From Silene latifolia (lineage: Eukaryota; Streptophyta; Magnoliopsida; Caryophyllales; Caryophyllaceae): a stretch of 64,000 bases of DNA. Below, piece after piece: positions 38,901-51,071 of this stretch. Within the stretch, counting starts at the first letter, position 1. Each line of letters opens with the position of its first letter. The position numbers and the translations under genes are program-made. The notes under the pieces are model-generated. The model was not told the origin of the DNA and searched no databases. It was given only the letters and a program-made list of their open reading frames with translations. Location: the NCBI RefSeq assembly GCF_048544455.1, contig NC_133526.1:8262001-8326000 (forward strand), in the 5' to 3' direction.

Positions 38901-39380
38901 TCGTGTTGTGGGTGATTTTATTAAAGGTCATGACCGTGCTTGTAGTAGCGTGATGTTTAGGAGTGTGAGAATATTTCGCTAGTGTTGACAATTGGATGAT
39001 GAGGTTACGAGTGTGAGTAAACTTCGAGGACGAAGTTCCTTTTAAGGGTGGTAGAATGTAACATTCCGTTTGATGTCTATGAGTGTCTTGGTATTGGATT
39101 TGATAGCTGATGATATTATGGAGCTAGCAGCATTAGAGGATGGTAGTTGGTTATGTATGGAGTTGGTATCATGAGAGACATATATGTGGTAGATACGGTA
39201 TAGTGAGTCATGTTGTGGAAGTAAACATAGTTGGTGGAGTGGGTGTTAAGAGTTCATGTTCTATGTTCGGTCGAGTTCTTGAGTCCTTAGCTAAGTTGTT
39301 GTGTCTTGGTCGAGTCAGTATGGTTGTTTTTATGTATGGGTTGAACTTTGGGGACGAAGTTCTTTTTAAGGAGGGAAGAC

Positions 39381-40723
39381 TGTAATACTCCGTATTTATG
39401 AGTTTTTGGGTACTCTATCGAGTAGGCCTGACTCTGTCGAGTAAGGGTAAGTTGCGAAATAAAATAGTTTCTGACCTGTTGGGTACTCGATCGAGTAGCT
39501 GGGGCACTCGATCGAGTAAGGAGGTACTCGATCGAGTACCTTGGGTACTCGATCGAGTAGCCGGTTTTACGGGGAGTTTTCTCGGGTTTTGTTAATTATG
39601 CGATTAAGGTATTTAAGCTTCGTCGTCATTATTCTAAATCACTTTTACAAAACCTAAATTCCTGTTTAAGAGAGAAAGCAAACAAGTTCATCTTCTTAAT
39701 CGCATTCTTAGCAATTCCCGGAGTTCAGACGGTCAGTTCTTGTCGTTGTTTATACCGTTGAGTTCCTTGCGTCGAGGGTAAGATCTACGTACCCTTTTTA
39801 GTGTCTTTCCTTTGTTTTGGTTAAACCCTAATTTAGAGATTTGGGGGTTTTATGTGTAGTATGTGATTTGGTAGCCCTTATGTGTTGTATGATAGGAGGA
39901 GGGTTCTTAGAAGAGGCTTTTTGACTCAGCAGTAGAGACCGTCTGATTGTGTGCATATCAGGTAGGATTTCCTACTCAGTATTAGTCCCATAATGGGATA
40001 TTGGTTGATGTGTTGTATTTGGTTGTTTGATATAATAATTGTATTGTGTTTGTGGTTGTGATTCTTGTTGATGGTTCGCGGCGTGGCCTCGGCCGAGTGG
40101 GGTCACTTGGGGGTGACTTCACGCCCTAGTTTCGCCCTTCGTGGAACCCGCCACGGAAGGGGATGTGCACATTAATGGACGGGGTTATCGCTCACTATGT
40201 GGAGCGGGGATTTGGTGGGTACGGTGCGGTCCCCCATTTGGCGGGCTGGTCCAAAGTGGACGATCGGTGATTGAGATGATTGGAATTGGTTGGTTGTGTG
40301 TGTGTGACAGTTAAGTCATCTGTTTATCTTATTGTTGATATATGTATTGAATTGTGTGATTAATCGACCCGTTTAAATGTTTTAAAAACTGTGGTGATCC
40401 ATTCGGGGTGGTGAGCGATTATTGAGCGGTGTGTGATATGACGCGTATGGGATAGGCCGGATGAGTCATCACGTGGCGCTTAGAAGTCTTCACGTGTCAG
40501 ACGATGTCTAGTAGCTTTGATAGTTTTAGCTGTAGACCGTCTGAGAACCTTGTAATTTCTTTTATTAGTTTTGGTTTTGAACATGTAATCACTTAAACTA
40601 TAATTACTTTAAAAGTACGTTTCTTTATTGTTTTATGATATTCATTGCCTCGGGCAACCGAGATGGTAGTACCCTTATACCTGAGTGGTCCTGATAAGGC
40701 ACTTGGAGTATGGGGGTGTTACA
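39381..40723 (+). repeat. 3' LTR of the LARD-like element
   Basis: 1343 bp, starts TGTAATACTCCG and ends GGGTGTTACA. It aligns with 33349-34708 throughout, with small differences that are often CG in one copy and CAG or CTG in the other. Confidence 0.9.
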
Positions 40724-40728
40724 GAGGG

Positions 40729-41563
40729 CCTAAGTTTGATCAGGTTACTGGGGAAGTGGGCTGATACGGCCGGTGCTCTTATTATGGAGCAAGAGAAGAC
40801 CATGGCTGAAGCTGCCCCACAGCTCGAGCGGCTGAGGCTTGAACTCGACGTGGCCAACAAGGAGGCTAAGAGGGCCAAGGCTGAGGCCGAGGAGGCAGTC
40901 CGTGCCGAGAGAAAACTTAGGGAGGACGCTGAAAAGGAGGTCCTTGCTGAGAGAGTCAAGACCGAGGCTGCGGCGGCTGAAATTGCTAAGCTGCTGGAGG
41001 GGCGTGACCTCGTTCAGAAGCACGCCGACCTTTACTGTACGCAGAGGGACGAATTTAGGGGCTTGTTTCAGGCCCAGGGGAAGGTGGTCCGGAACAGAGA
41101 TGCTATCATCGCCCAAAGGGAGGAGGACATTGAGACGCTCCAAACCGTTCTCCTCCCTAACATGTGCGCCCAATACCGGGACCTGGCCGAAGAAGCTGCC
41201 AGGGAAGTGATTGGGGAGCTCTTCCCTCTTGATGGTTCCTTTCCGTGGGACAAATTTGACGAGCTGTTTGAGGACAAGCCCGAAGCTAAAGAGAAAGCCG
41301 CGGAGGAGAAAGCCAAGGAGGAGGTAAGGGTGAAGAAGGAGGAGGAGGTGGCCGCGGAGAAGGCAGCTCTTGCTGAGAAGACTAGGGCGGCCAAGGAGGA
41401 AGCCGAGAGGGCAAGGGCAAATTTGAGGTCGCCGAGGCCGAGGGCCGCCAAGAAAGCTGAGGCTGAGGCTGCTGAGAAAGCTGAGACTTCCAAGACAGTT
41501 TCTGGGTTGCCCCTTAAGGACGATGCTGCTAACGCTGCTGATGGCAAGCAGCAACAGGCATAA
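40729..41563 (+). pseudogene. Tat-type antisense ORF, copy 2, 3' coiled-coil part
   Basis: An open frame of over 270 codons continues the ORF broken at 33343. It is highly charged, Ala/Glu/Lys-rich and strongly heptad-like (LERLRLELDVANKEAKRAK, then EAEEAVRAERKLREDAEKE), so a long coiled coil. It ends with a stop at 41561-41563. An ATG upstream (40685) lies in the LTR and is not the native start. The following 300 bp (to about 41830) look like a 3' untranslated region with an AATAAGAG-type signal. Function unknown; PF04195 proteins typically end in such coiled coils. Confidence 0.75.
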
Positions 41564-42024
41564 GGAGACGGGCGGTCGTCACCAGGCTCACCCGGCGTCT
41601 CGGATAACTTCAGCTGTTCGGGGGCCAATTATTAAGCCTTTCCTCCCTGCCATCTTTTGGCGCTTAAATGATATGTCTGTAACCTTTTGCTTTTCTTTTC
41701 CTTGTATTTTGTACAACTTTGGTAGGTTGTGTCTTGGCTTATCCTTATGGGGACGGCCGTCGTCTGTATTTTCCTCACTTGTAACCTGTTATCATTTTTA
41801 ATAAGAGTTTGCTTATTTTGCCTCTGGCTTGGCCGACGTCTTTTCTTGTCTTCGTCTGAGTTGTCTCCTTACGTTATTAATTGAGCGCCTCTTTTGTTTC
41901 CGCCTCGGCCTGGCCAAGGCAGTTTAGGGTGCGTATCTCAACTGTGTTTAACGTTTCTAAGGCGTGTTGATCGCTTTCGCGAGTATCAATTGCGCTGGTA
42001 GTGACTAGTGACGCTTTGCTTCCT
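41564..42024 (+). other. 3' flank of the antisense ORF
   Basis: Non-coding, moderately GC-rich DNA with TGTAACCTTTTGC and a possible poly(A) region near 41800. It leads into the minisatellite. No gene was seen. Confidence 0.4.
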
Positions 42025-42239
42025 TATAGTGATCGCCGTGGCGTCTACCTCTTGGAGTGACTAGCTGCGGCGTCTACCTCTTGGGGTGGACCGCCGTAGC
42101 GTCTACTTCTTGGGGTGACTGCCGTGGCGCCTATTTCTTGATGGTGACTGTCGTGGCGTCTACCTCTTGGAGTGACTGCTGCGGCGTCTACCTCTTGGGG
42201 TGACTGCCGTAGCGTCTACTTCTTGGGGTGACTGCCGTG
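42025..42239. repeat. 34-bp minisatellite, left part
   Basis: Head-to-tail degenerate units of about 34 bp, with the core GTGACTGCCGTAGCGTCTAC and TTCTTGGGG. The array is interrupted at 42239 by a retrotransposon and resumes at 53657. Confidence 0.8.
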
Positions 42240-44834
42240 TGTGGACAGCGGGCCGCCCACGGGGGCGCTTGGTGAGGAGCGAAGACAAGCGTTTGCATTT
42301 TGTATGGAGTCGCCACCAATTTTTATGGGAAATTGGAACCGTTCGAATACCTCGTGTCATGTCAAGACACAAAGTAAAGACATGAACACTAAGCAATCGT
42401 TACCCTTAGCATTCTATGTCTAGAATGACTCTCGTGGATGCCAATGAACACGGGTGCTCACGGAGATCTGGAGTAAGGGGTGAGGGTACGTATTAGGAAG
42501 CTCTTTTGATCGAACACCTAATCCCGCCCGCCTCGATAGCGGCCTCTACTAATGATTAGGGAAGTTATTCGTACTCGATATATCGTCGGTTATATGCATG
42601 CAATGCAACATCCAAGTTTTAATCCTAGCATGTGAGAATTTAACTAAGTCGGTTAACACGTAATTAGCATACAATTGGGTCGAAGTAGGATTTAATATTG
42701 ATTTACATGTGAAAACATACAAATGATAAAAAATACAATAATAATAAATTACAATAATTGAAATTACATTAATTACAATGGAACAGGCGATTTATGTCGA
42801 AAATACCGCTAAAACGGATGATTTGATAAAAAAGAATAAAAGAATAAAACAAAGAAATACGAACAAGTCAGAAGGTGATAATACGATTATTAGTTGATTA
42901 ACACGTAGCTAATTAAACTAGGTCAAAGCGGAAAAAGGAGTTCGAGGGACGAATTCACCAGAACAGCGCGGCATGATGCTAGCCCTTTGGAAGAGGCGGC
43001 GATTCTTTGCGTCTGTTCCCAAGGGTGAGTTCTCGTTTGTGAAGCGGAACGCAAATCGTTAATGTTAATTGATAAATTAATGGATTGATTACGATTTTAG
43101 ACTCGGATGAAAGTTATTAGCAGATTATTTAGCATATGAATTAGGTCATAAAACAGTAAAACATGGATGAGACGGAAACAAGACAGATTAATTATGTGAA
43201 GGGTCGATGTTAATGAATGATTAATTAGACTAACTGAACAAATTAAACTAAACATGATGAACGACGACGAATTAATGAACAAACAGGTGAAAATATATCA
43301 ACAATGAATCCCAGAAACTCAACATGAACGAATTGAATCTCTAAAACCCGAATTGAATATTAATGACGAAAACCCGCAAATATTGATTATTAGGGATTTG
43401 AGTCGGATTTATGACGATTTAAACATGTTAATGATGATGGTTAATATACATATGAATTATCAAACTATCATGTGAACGAATTAACAGACGAACAAAACAA
43501 AAGAAATAAATTTGAGACGAATTACGAGAGGACGGAGGAAGAAGAAAAGAAGCGAGGAATCTGCGGCCTCATGAAGAGGCGCAGCAGGTGCTGCGCTCCT
43601 TCGAAGAGGCGCAGCGGTTGCTGCGTCTTTTCTCGACGTCTGTCTACTGGAAATCCGCAAAAAAAGGTTTTAAAGACGGTTTTAGAAATCGGTTTTAATG
43701 GGGTACTTTCGACATAAACCTTACAATTGTTATGCAATAATAAAATACAATAAATAAAAGAGAGATTAATACACCCTCAGACTTACATGTTGACGGAACG
43801 AGGAGAACTAAGAAGATCGATTAGTGAATGCTCGACGCGAATGCAAGGAAAGAGTGCCCTCGTAAGAGGAAAACGATTGAAACAGATTAATTAATTAGAT
43901 TGATTGAGTGTAGTGGTCAAATTGGTCGGTCATGCAACGGAGAGGCTGGTACCCGGAAAGATCCGAGCTTACGTGGTCGGAAGTCCAAGAACGTAGGCGC
44001 CAATTAGTAAGAACGAAGTCTAGAATGCAAAGGGAGAAGAGAAGGGCGGACACTCGCGTGAGAAATATGAGGAACGAAGGCTCCTATTTATACTAATCAC
44101 ACGACGGAATTATGGTAAGAGTTGGATACGGAAGGAAAGATCCGGAAACAACCGACTTAGGTTAAAACACGGAAACTTGGACAAAAAGAAAGCCCTGGGA
44201 AAAGGCGCAGCAGAGCTGCGCCCCTTGGAAGAGGCGCAGACACCGCCGCGTCTTTCCCGGTAGGTTCCTCTGCGCGTAGAAAACGCGTTTGACAGCCTGT
44301 CGTATTTTAGGCATAACTTTCTCTACAAGACTCGGATTAAGGTGATTTCGGTGGCGTTGGAAAGCTAAGAAAGAGATCTAGAACTTTATGTGAAATAGGC
44401 CCGACCCAAAAAAGTCGTTATCACCTCGAAAAGCGGGCCTAAAGCTCGGGTTGTCAATTTAACTAAATGAAATGCACATTTTGTAATGTAAACTTTAAGT
44501 TTAGCCCAATGAAGTGACATGAGACTCAAAATGAGATATAATCATGACATTTTATGACATCCTAACCTTAGGTAGACAAGCACATTGCTTTGACTCGGGA
44601 TTTTGACGGTTTTAAGAAATGAAGACGGTTTTTTGACTCGGACTCCAAATGTACTCTAATTACTGTCAAAACGACCGTAATGACACCTATATGATGACCA
44701 TGAGGTAGACATTAATATTTGAGCAATCACTTGACGATAAACTTACGAACTGTCACAAATCGTTCCGCGAATCAAACATGCGGCCCAATCATCACCGGGT
44801 GGTTTGCGAGGGGTGCAGAAACGAGGTATCTACA
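42240..44834 (-). repeat. 3' LTR of the gag-only element
   Basis: 2595 bp, almost identical to 51072-53656 apart from short clusters of differences at GAGGCGCAGCAG/CTGCGCC tracts near 42950, 43560 and 44200. These tracts can form hairpins. Confidence 0.9.
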
Positions 44835-47800
44835 GAGCCCCCACTTTGACTGAGGCTTGGACAAGGCGAAAGTCAAAGTATAGCCATCAGGTCAATCGAA
44901 GATTACAACCTGACGACTATGGCGACGCGAGGCGGTTCAAGGAGTCTGAACCAAGGACCTGTCGTCGGGAACATTTTAGAGTCTGTCGACTATCGGGGAG
45001 GGTCGTTTAAAGTCCATTAGACTACGTAAGGAAGCTCGCCAGCCATAAGAAGAGACCATACCTGAGACTTCTTTCTCGAGATGCTTCCGGAGTTGCGTAG
45101 GAGCTAAGGGTAAGCGTAGGAGCTAAGGGTAAGACCTAAAGGATATATAAGGATTGTGCTAGGGTATGGGGCCCTAAAGGAAAGCATCGACGGGAAGGAG
45201 GCCAAATATAAGTTCAACTTAAGGGGTAACCAAGGTTTAGGTGTAGGAACTCTAAGGAAAAGTGATCCTAAAGGAAAAGGTGATCCTAAAGGAAAAGGTG
45301 ATCCTAAAGGAATATGATCCTAAGGGATATGATGTGATCCTAAAGGAATATGATCCTAAGGGTAGAAGTGTATGAACTCTAGGGAGTTTGGGAACTTAAA
45401 AGAAGCTAGGTGTGCGAACCTGGGTGTACGAACCTAAAAAGACATGCTGGTATGGGAACTTAAAGGCTTGTGAACCTAAAAGGAATGGGGATCCTAGGGT
45501 TAAGTTTAGGAACTTACTGGGTTACTAATTGTTGTTTTAAACGGGTGTGTTTAAGCTTTCTGAGGCATGGGAACTCCAAAAGGATTTATGGGTTTATGAA
45601 CCTAAGGACGTTGGGTATGGGAGCTTAAAGGTTTACGAACCTAAAGGAGGCCATTTTGGGATCTAAGAATCTAGGGGTAAGAATCCTAACTTTGGGTTTA
45701 CGAACCTAAGGAAGGAGGCTCTGGTTTTGGGAACTTCCGGAGAACGACACCTTTGTCGAACTCTATGAGGAAACAATAATATCGAGGGTAGCAGGACGTC
45801 GGTAGAAACTGCTGGGGAATCTGCTTGCGTCGGTCTCAAGCGAACTCTGGCAAAAACTTGAGGTTGAATCTGCTTGCGTCGATCTCAAGCGAACTCTTGT
45901 TGGGGAATATATTGACGATTAGGAACATCTTGATCGCCATGGAAGAAATCTTGAGTGAGCAATCTTTGCAAAATATTGCTACTGGGACAAATATTTTGAC
46001 GACTAGGAACATCTTGATCGTCATGGAAGAAATCTTGAGTGAGCAATCTTGCGCAAAATACTCTGCTACTGGGAGAATGAAGACTTGGGTGAAGCCCCTA
46101 GTCGGAGAGCGAGCACTCGCTTCGATACTTACCGCATGGATATTAGCCACACAAGAATGCAATCTAATATGCAAATAGAACATAAACACATATGCACGTA
46201 AGCAATTATCACATGGACCTCGAATGAGGAAACACATAGGTTTTGCAAAAGTCGTTTCTTTATATAAGTTGTTTAAAACTTGTTCGTTCAAAGAAATTTG
46301 TCGTTTGTAATGCGTTATGCATATTCAATGGGCTTTAGACACGTGACTAACGCGACGTAGACCTTATATGGACGCGACGCAAAATGTAGACTTAGCCTGG
46401 ACTGACGCGACACCAACTTAGATTTGACGTGACACACGGATGACTCTGACAGACTTTGCTTAAGCATGAGCAACTCCTAGCCAAATATGGGTGATAACGC
46501 GTATCAGTTCCAAAGGTAGAAGAATTGCAAGAATGATGAAGGCATATAAAGGCAAGGCATGAGCCATGGATCATCTGTCTACTAGGACATCTTTTGACAC
46601 CGTTTGCTGTAAAAGAGACCCCTCTTGAGGCACGATGACTTGGAGAATTGATCTAAGATCTTTGTCATTGTCCGGACCGAGTACTAGCTAGACTTAGAGG
46701 AATAAAGGAAGGGTGGCATCTTGGAAGAGAAGCCCCCAGGATGAGAAGATGACTCTGGACTTTGGTAAAAAAGAGGCTGGGCGACAATAAGGAGCCCCCA
46801 GTATAGAGGTGTTGGTTGTGGAAGGGATGTTAATTGAGGTTGAAAGGTTGAAAATTGTGATGGTTGAGATGGTTGTGTCCTTGAGGACTGCCTATGTATT
46901 CACGTGAAGTGAAATCAAACCAGATCGTAGTTCTGAGGTTTGGTTAATTTTGTTTGGGTGTTGTGGTTGTATCCTTCTTGTGTAAGAAAGGACTGCCTAC
47001 GTATCCACCTGAAAAGGTGAAATCAAACCAGATCGTAGTTCAAGTGTGTGCCTAAGCTATGTTGTTAGGGCCTTAAAGTGCAGGGGTCACAAGGGTAATA
47101 TTCCTTTGGTGACTCGAAGAACTGATTTGAGATAACTCCCTCTGATCATAGACCAAAGAGGTATAACTAGGTTTGTAAAAATTTTCCTTGTCATGTGAGC
47201 GCACTTAGTGGACCCTAAGGATGAATATGGGTACGTCCCGTTCTGGTAGCAAAGTATTTGAAGACTCCGTGTTTGGGTCAAGGTGAAACTGGATTGGATA
47301 TTTGGAATGTGGAGCTCGGTAATAAGAGGCTTTTATGAACAAATCTCTGGAGCTTGATTTTGTGGTGTTAAGGCTTGATGGGGTTATGGCTTGTAATGTG
47401 GCTTAGAAATGGGGTCTCTTGGCTTGATGTAGCCTGAGCACATAAAGGTAGGTTGAAATGACGTGGGATCAAATTTCCATGTCTTGGCCCTAAAGGATGG
47501 GTATACTTGACGAGCTTGAGAAGATTCTCAAAATTCCCTAACTATCTCCCCATAACGGTCTCGAGAAGGACTTAGGGTGTGTGATGTGTGAAAGGCTAAG
47601 TGGGGTGCTAGCTGACCATATAGACTTCAGCAGTATTCCGTATTTGATTTCAGACTTGATCTTGATTCAGACTCAGATTCTTGGTCTAGAGTATATCTAG
47701 GATTTCTGCTCAGATTCTTGATTCGGTTTCGAGGATAACTTTAACTTTCGATATTGACTTGTTTGACTGAGCCTTCTTCTTTTGACTCTTTTGTCTTGGA

Positions 47801-48413
47801 TTACGGGCATAACTGCGGCCTTGGATATTGATCTTGGGTTCTCTTGATTGAGCCTTTGTCTTTGATCACGGCTCGTATCGTCTTGGATTTGCTTGTTACC
47901 ATGGATTTGGGTCACACTAGCACCTTTGGGTGTGAAATGGGTTGGTCTTTAGTAACACGGGTTGTTTATTGTGGGGAATGGGCTTGCCTTCCGTCATGGA
48001 TTGTCAACAAGGGAGACGGTCCGGATTCGTCCTAGAATCTCTTGAGATAGGCTCGTCCTAAACTAGGGTTATATTGTGGTTTCTATTGCCAGACATGGAA
48101 TAGGTAAGAAAAGAACACGGAGTTTCAGGTCCTCTACAACTTTGAACGGAACATATAAGTGCACTCACATTGACTGTCATGTGTTGTTGTTCTTTTTAAA
48201 ATGTCTCAAATCAATTCTTGTTGTCACAGGAAAGGGTAAAGGAAGAGACAGGATAGAATATGTGGATTGAAAAGTGTGCTTTTATTGAAATGGGTAATGA
48301 ATATTTAACATAGACTCGAGAAGACACGTGACTCATGGGACAACCCCCAGATTGTCACTAGAAACGGAAATGGACATAAAGAAAGTTACTAGAACAAATA
48401 TGAGATAGAAAGC
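44835..48413 (-). other. Non-coding 3' interior of the gag-only element
   Basis: No domain was recognised. Short repeats dominate: GTGATCCTAAAGGAAAAG and AACCTAAAGG words from about 45100 to 45720, a duplicated AACATCTTGATCG(C/T)CATGG block at about 45922 and 46009, and a duplicated AAATCAAACCAGATCGTAG block at about 46911 and 47020. Pol would normally be here. Confidence 0.6.
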
Positions 48414-49748
48414 CTAAAACTCGGACTCGGACTCGGACTTTGACTCGATCCTAGAACTAGACTCGTAATCATCGGCCCACGCTTGAACATTTTCTCTTCC
48501 AGCGACGGGCTTCGACATCTGACTTTGAGCATTCACCCATTTGAGCACCCCATCCTCATTATTGGGAACACTAGAAGGATAATAGTCAAGAAGAGTTTCT
48601 TGATAATTGGTATATCCATGAGGATTGTCCAAGCTACCTTGTGGGTTAAAGGTTGAGAGGGACAACCTCCCGCTTTCGATCATATCCTGAATGACATGTT
48701 TTAATTTGTAACATTTCTCTGTATCATGCCCTTTGCCTCTATGGTATTCACAGTATGAGTTCTCGTCCCAGAATTTGGACTTCTTCTCTGGGTCAGGTGT
48801 AGGTCCTATAGGCTTTAACATCCGTTGTTCCATGAGTCTCTGAAAGGCGTCGGCGTATCTAATACCAATGTTGGTAAATTTCCTAGGAGGTGTGCCCTTA
48901 TTTTCGGAAGCCTTTGTAAATGACCTTGGAGGGTTGTTAGGAATAGATCGTTCACTAGTTACTTTCTCCTTAAGACTGTCAAATTGAGGGTTTGTCTGGA
49001 CACTTTTCATCTTGAAAGGTTGGGCATCAAGCTTCTTACCCATTTCAGCAAACTGGTTCTCCATGTTGGAAAGCCGAGAGTTTAGAGTATCAATGGCTCC
49101 TTCTATTTTGGAAAATTTATTGTTGAAGGCAATGGAAAGCATGAGCATTCCATTTTGGATATCGTCGTCTTCGAGGACATTGATTTCTTTGTCATCATGA
49201 TGATTGAGGAGATGAGAACAATCTAGAGATGATTCTTCGTCATGTTTAATGATATTAGATCCAAGAGGGTCGATTTTCTTAGATTGCGCGACAGAAGGTG
49301 GCTTAGGAAGCTTGCCTTCTTCGATCATATCTTGGATGGTGTGTTTCAAGAGAAAACACTCTTCAATATCATGGCCTCTGCCTTGGTGATATAAGCAGTA
49401 TTTGTTGCCCTTCCAGAGGTTCACCTGTTTCTCTAATGGTGGATCCGGAGTCGGCCCTATTGGATATAGCTTGCCTTGGGCAGAAAGTCTCTTCAAAGCA
49501 TCGGCATAAGACATGCCTAAATCGGTAAGCACCCTTTGATGCCTCCCAGGTTTTCTTTCAGCTATTTTTGGCTTTCTAAGACGATGGTTATTGCAAGAGG
49601 TAAGCTTTGGACCACCTAGACTAGAGGTTTCTCTAGGTGGCATGTTCTTTTCCACCATTCTATTTTCAAGGGTGAGGACGCGAATGCTCAAATTTTCCAC
49701 TGTAGCTTGAACTCGTAGGACCATGGCATAAACGTCTTGGAGAGACAC
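48414..49748 (-). CDS. Gag-like protein with two zinc-knuckle-type repeats
   Basis: A 444-codon open frame, uninterrupted, the only sizeable ORF of its element and in the sense of its PBS/PPT. It contains a tandem internal duplication. Repeat 1 (about 72-147) has SYADALKRL, YPIGPTPDP and YCLYHQGRGHDIEEC. Repeat 2 (about 290-362) has RYADAFQRL, KPIGPTPDP and YCEYHRGKGHDTEKC. Each knuckle is CX2HX4HX4C (C118-H121-H126-C131 and C333-H336-H341-C346), the plant retroelement variant of the CCHC knuckle. A segment near 200-240 looks coiled-coil, and the C-terminus is Ser/Glu-rich. Gag usually packages RNA; that role is inferred. The N-terminal capsid domain is not obvious, and the leader upstream (49750-51050) has only broken frames. 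Confidence 0.7.
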   Translation of the reverse strand: MSLQDVYAMVLRVQATVENLSIRVLTLENRMVEKNMPPRETSSLGGPKLTSCNNHRLRKPKIAERKPGRHQRVLTDLGMSYADALKRLSAQGKLYPIGPTPDPPLEKQVNLWKGNKYCLYHQGRGHDIEECFLLKHTIQDMIEEGKLPKPPSVAQSKKIDPLGSNIIKHDEESSLDCSHLLNHHDDKEINVLEDDDIQNGMLMLSIAFNNKFSKIEGAIDTLNSRLSNMENQFAEMGKKLDAQPFKMKSVQTNPQFDSLKEKVTSERSIPNNPPRSFTKASENKGTPPRKFTNIGIRYADAFQRLMEQRMLKPIGPTPDPEKKSKFWDENSYCEYHRGKGHDTEKCYKLKHVIQDMIESGRLSLSTFNPQGSLDNPHGYTNYQETLLDYYPSSVPNNEDGVLKWVNAQSQMSKPVAGRENVQAWADDYESSSRIESKSESESEF

Positions 49749-49749
49749 G

Positions 49750-51050
49750 GTGATTGTGGCTTGATCTGCTTCGTGACCTTGCTGATTGACAGAACTTGCT
49801 GGATTCCTACTCGACAGAAATGACGCGCATTATACTCGGTTTGACATGGGATCACGCATACTAAGGCAACAAACAAAGGAAGGGATAAGATGACACATCT
49901 AGACTTGACTTGTGAACTCGTGAAACGTCGTGAGCGACTTCTCGTGTTTGAATTCACAGTGCTTGACTATAATTTTAGACTCGAGTGTTAACTTTGACGG
50001 AGTTACCCTCATATGATTGACGGGATTTACGACACGTGTTGATTCTGGACTCGAGGTTTGCTTATAGGTGTTAAGAAGACTGTTGTAATTTAGACTCAAA
50101 TATGAGGCCCATTGAGACTCGTGTGTTGAGCCTCGGAACGTGTGACTCGAGTGTTTAGATCCTAACTGAATTGGGGTAGGGGGTCCAAAATGACGGCGTG
50201 ATGCCTTAGGACTTGACTCGGATTTGAAAAGACCCAAAGTGTAAAGGAAGACGAGTTTATGACTTGACATAGTTCCGACTAGGACATAGTTGGTTTGGAT
50301 TTTGACTCTAACTTCGCCCAATTGAATTTACATATTTACATTTACATGGTTTGAAAATATTATGGTAAAAATTTTTCTTTTTTTTTTTGGACTTTTTTCT
50401 TTTTTTCGGACTCTTTTTTTTTTCTTTTGGACTTTTTGTTTTTCGTTTTTTTTTTCGTTGGATTCTTTTTTTTTTTTTTTTTACGGATTTTGAAATGGGT
50501 TTGAGGCCCGAAGTTTGTCTCGACAAACGGACAGAGTTTTGACTCATTTTGCGTTATTTTGAAAATGTTTACATTTTGAAAAGGATTTTATTTTACAAAA
50601 TTTTGTCATGGCTTTGTTTAGAAAATGGTGATTACATAAGGTACAAACATTTATACAAGCATTATAACGGGATGCTGAGTGCATTTAAAAGGGTTTTGGT
50701 TTAAAGGGTGGGTTGCCATACCGAACCATCAAACCCGAAGTCTGTGGAGAGGCTCGTGCCAAACAAGAGTAAGGCCGATTCCTAGTCCATTTCCTCAAGT
50801 AGTGAAGGCCCTTGATACAAACAAGAGTAAGCATCATGGTATGGATGACGTCAATCGCTATCCATCTTTAGGCCCAAATAAGAATTAGGACCGTTTAGAC
50901 GGGACGATTGGTCGAATGGGTTGGGTTGGGCCTAGGAAGGCCGATTTAAACGGTCTAGGAAGACCGAGTTATGAAAACCGACAATTGTCTTGTACAAACT
51001 TATTCCCTAACCTTGTTCAAGTTTCACCCTTAGCTACACGTAAGTGTATT
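49750..51050 (-). other. Leader of the gag-only element
   Basis: Lies between the PBS and the Gag-like ORF. It includes a long T-rich tract on the plus strand (about 50370-50482), which gives a meaningless Lys-rich frame on the minus strand. No domain was recognised. Confidence 0.5.
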
Positions 51051-51071
51051 ATCCCCAGTGAGTCGCCAAAT

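Larger units (their letters stand above)
33349..40723 (+). mobile_element. Non-coding LTR retrotransposon (LARD-like), inserted in the antisense ORF
   Basis: Two direct LTRs, 33349-34708 and 39381-40723, both TGTAATACTCC...TGTTACA, flanked by a perfect 5-bp target duplication GAGGG (33344-33348, 40724-40728). The primer binding site TGGTATCAGAGCGACG starts at about 34711 (initiator-Met-tRNA type). The polypurine tract AAGGAGGGAAG precedes the 3' LTR. The 4.7-kb interior has no gag, protease, RT or integrase; only the short frame NFGDEVLFKEGR just before the PPT recalls the end of a Ty3 pol ORF. It must borrow enzymes from a related element. Confidence 0.9.

Noticed and set aside
40745..41554. 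Long minus-strand frames opposite the coiled-coil ORF
   Set aside because: They are shadows of the highly biased Ala/Glu/Lys codons on the plus strand and show no domain.
42235..42245. Rightward orientation of the 42240-53656 element
   Set aside because: No primer site follows the left LTR on the plus strand; PBS and PPT fit only on the minus strand, as does the Gag-like ORF.
50308..50547. Lys-rich minus-strand frame
   Set aside because: It arises from a T-rich tract in the leader of the gag-only element.
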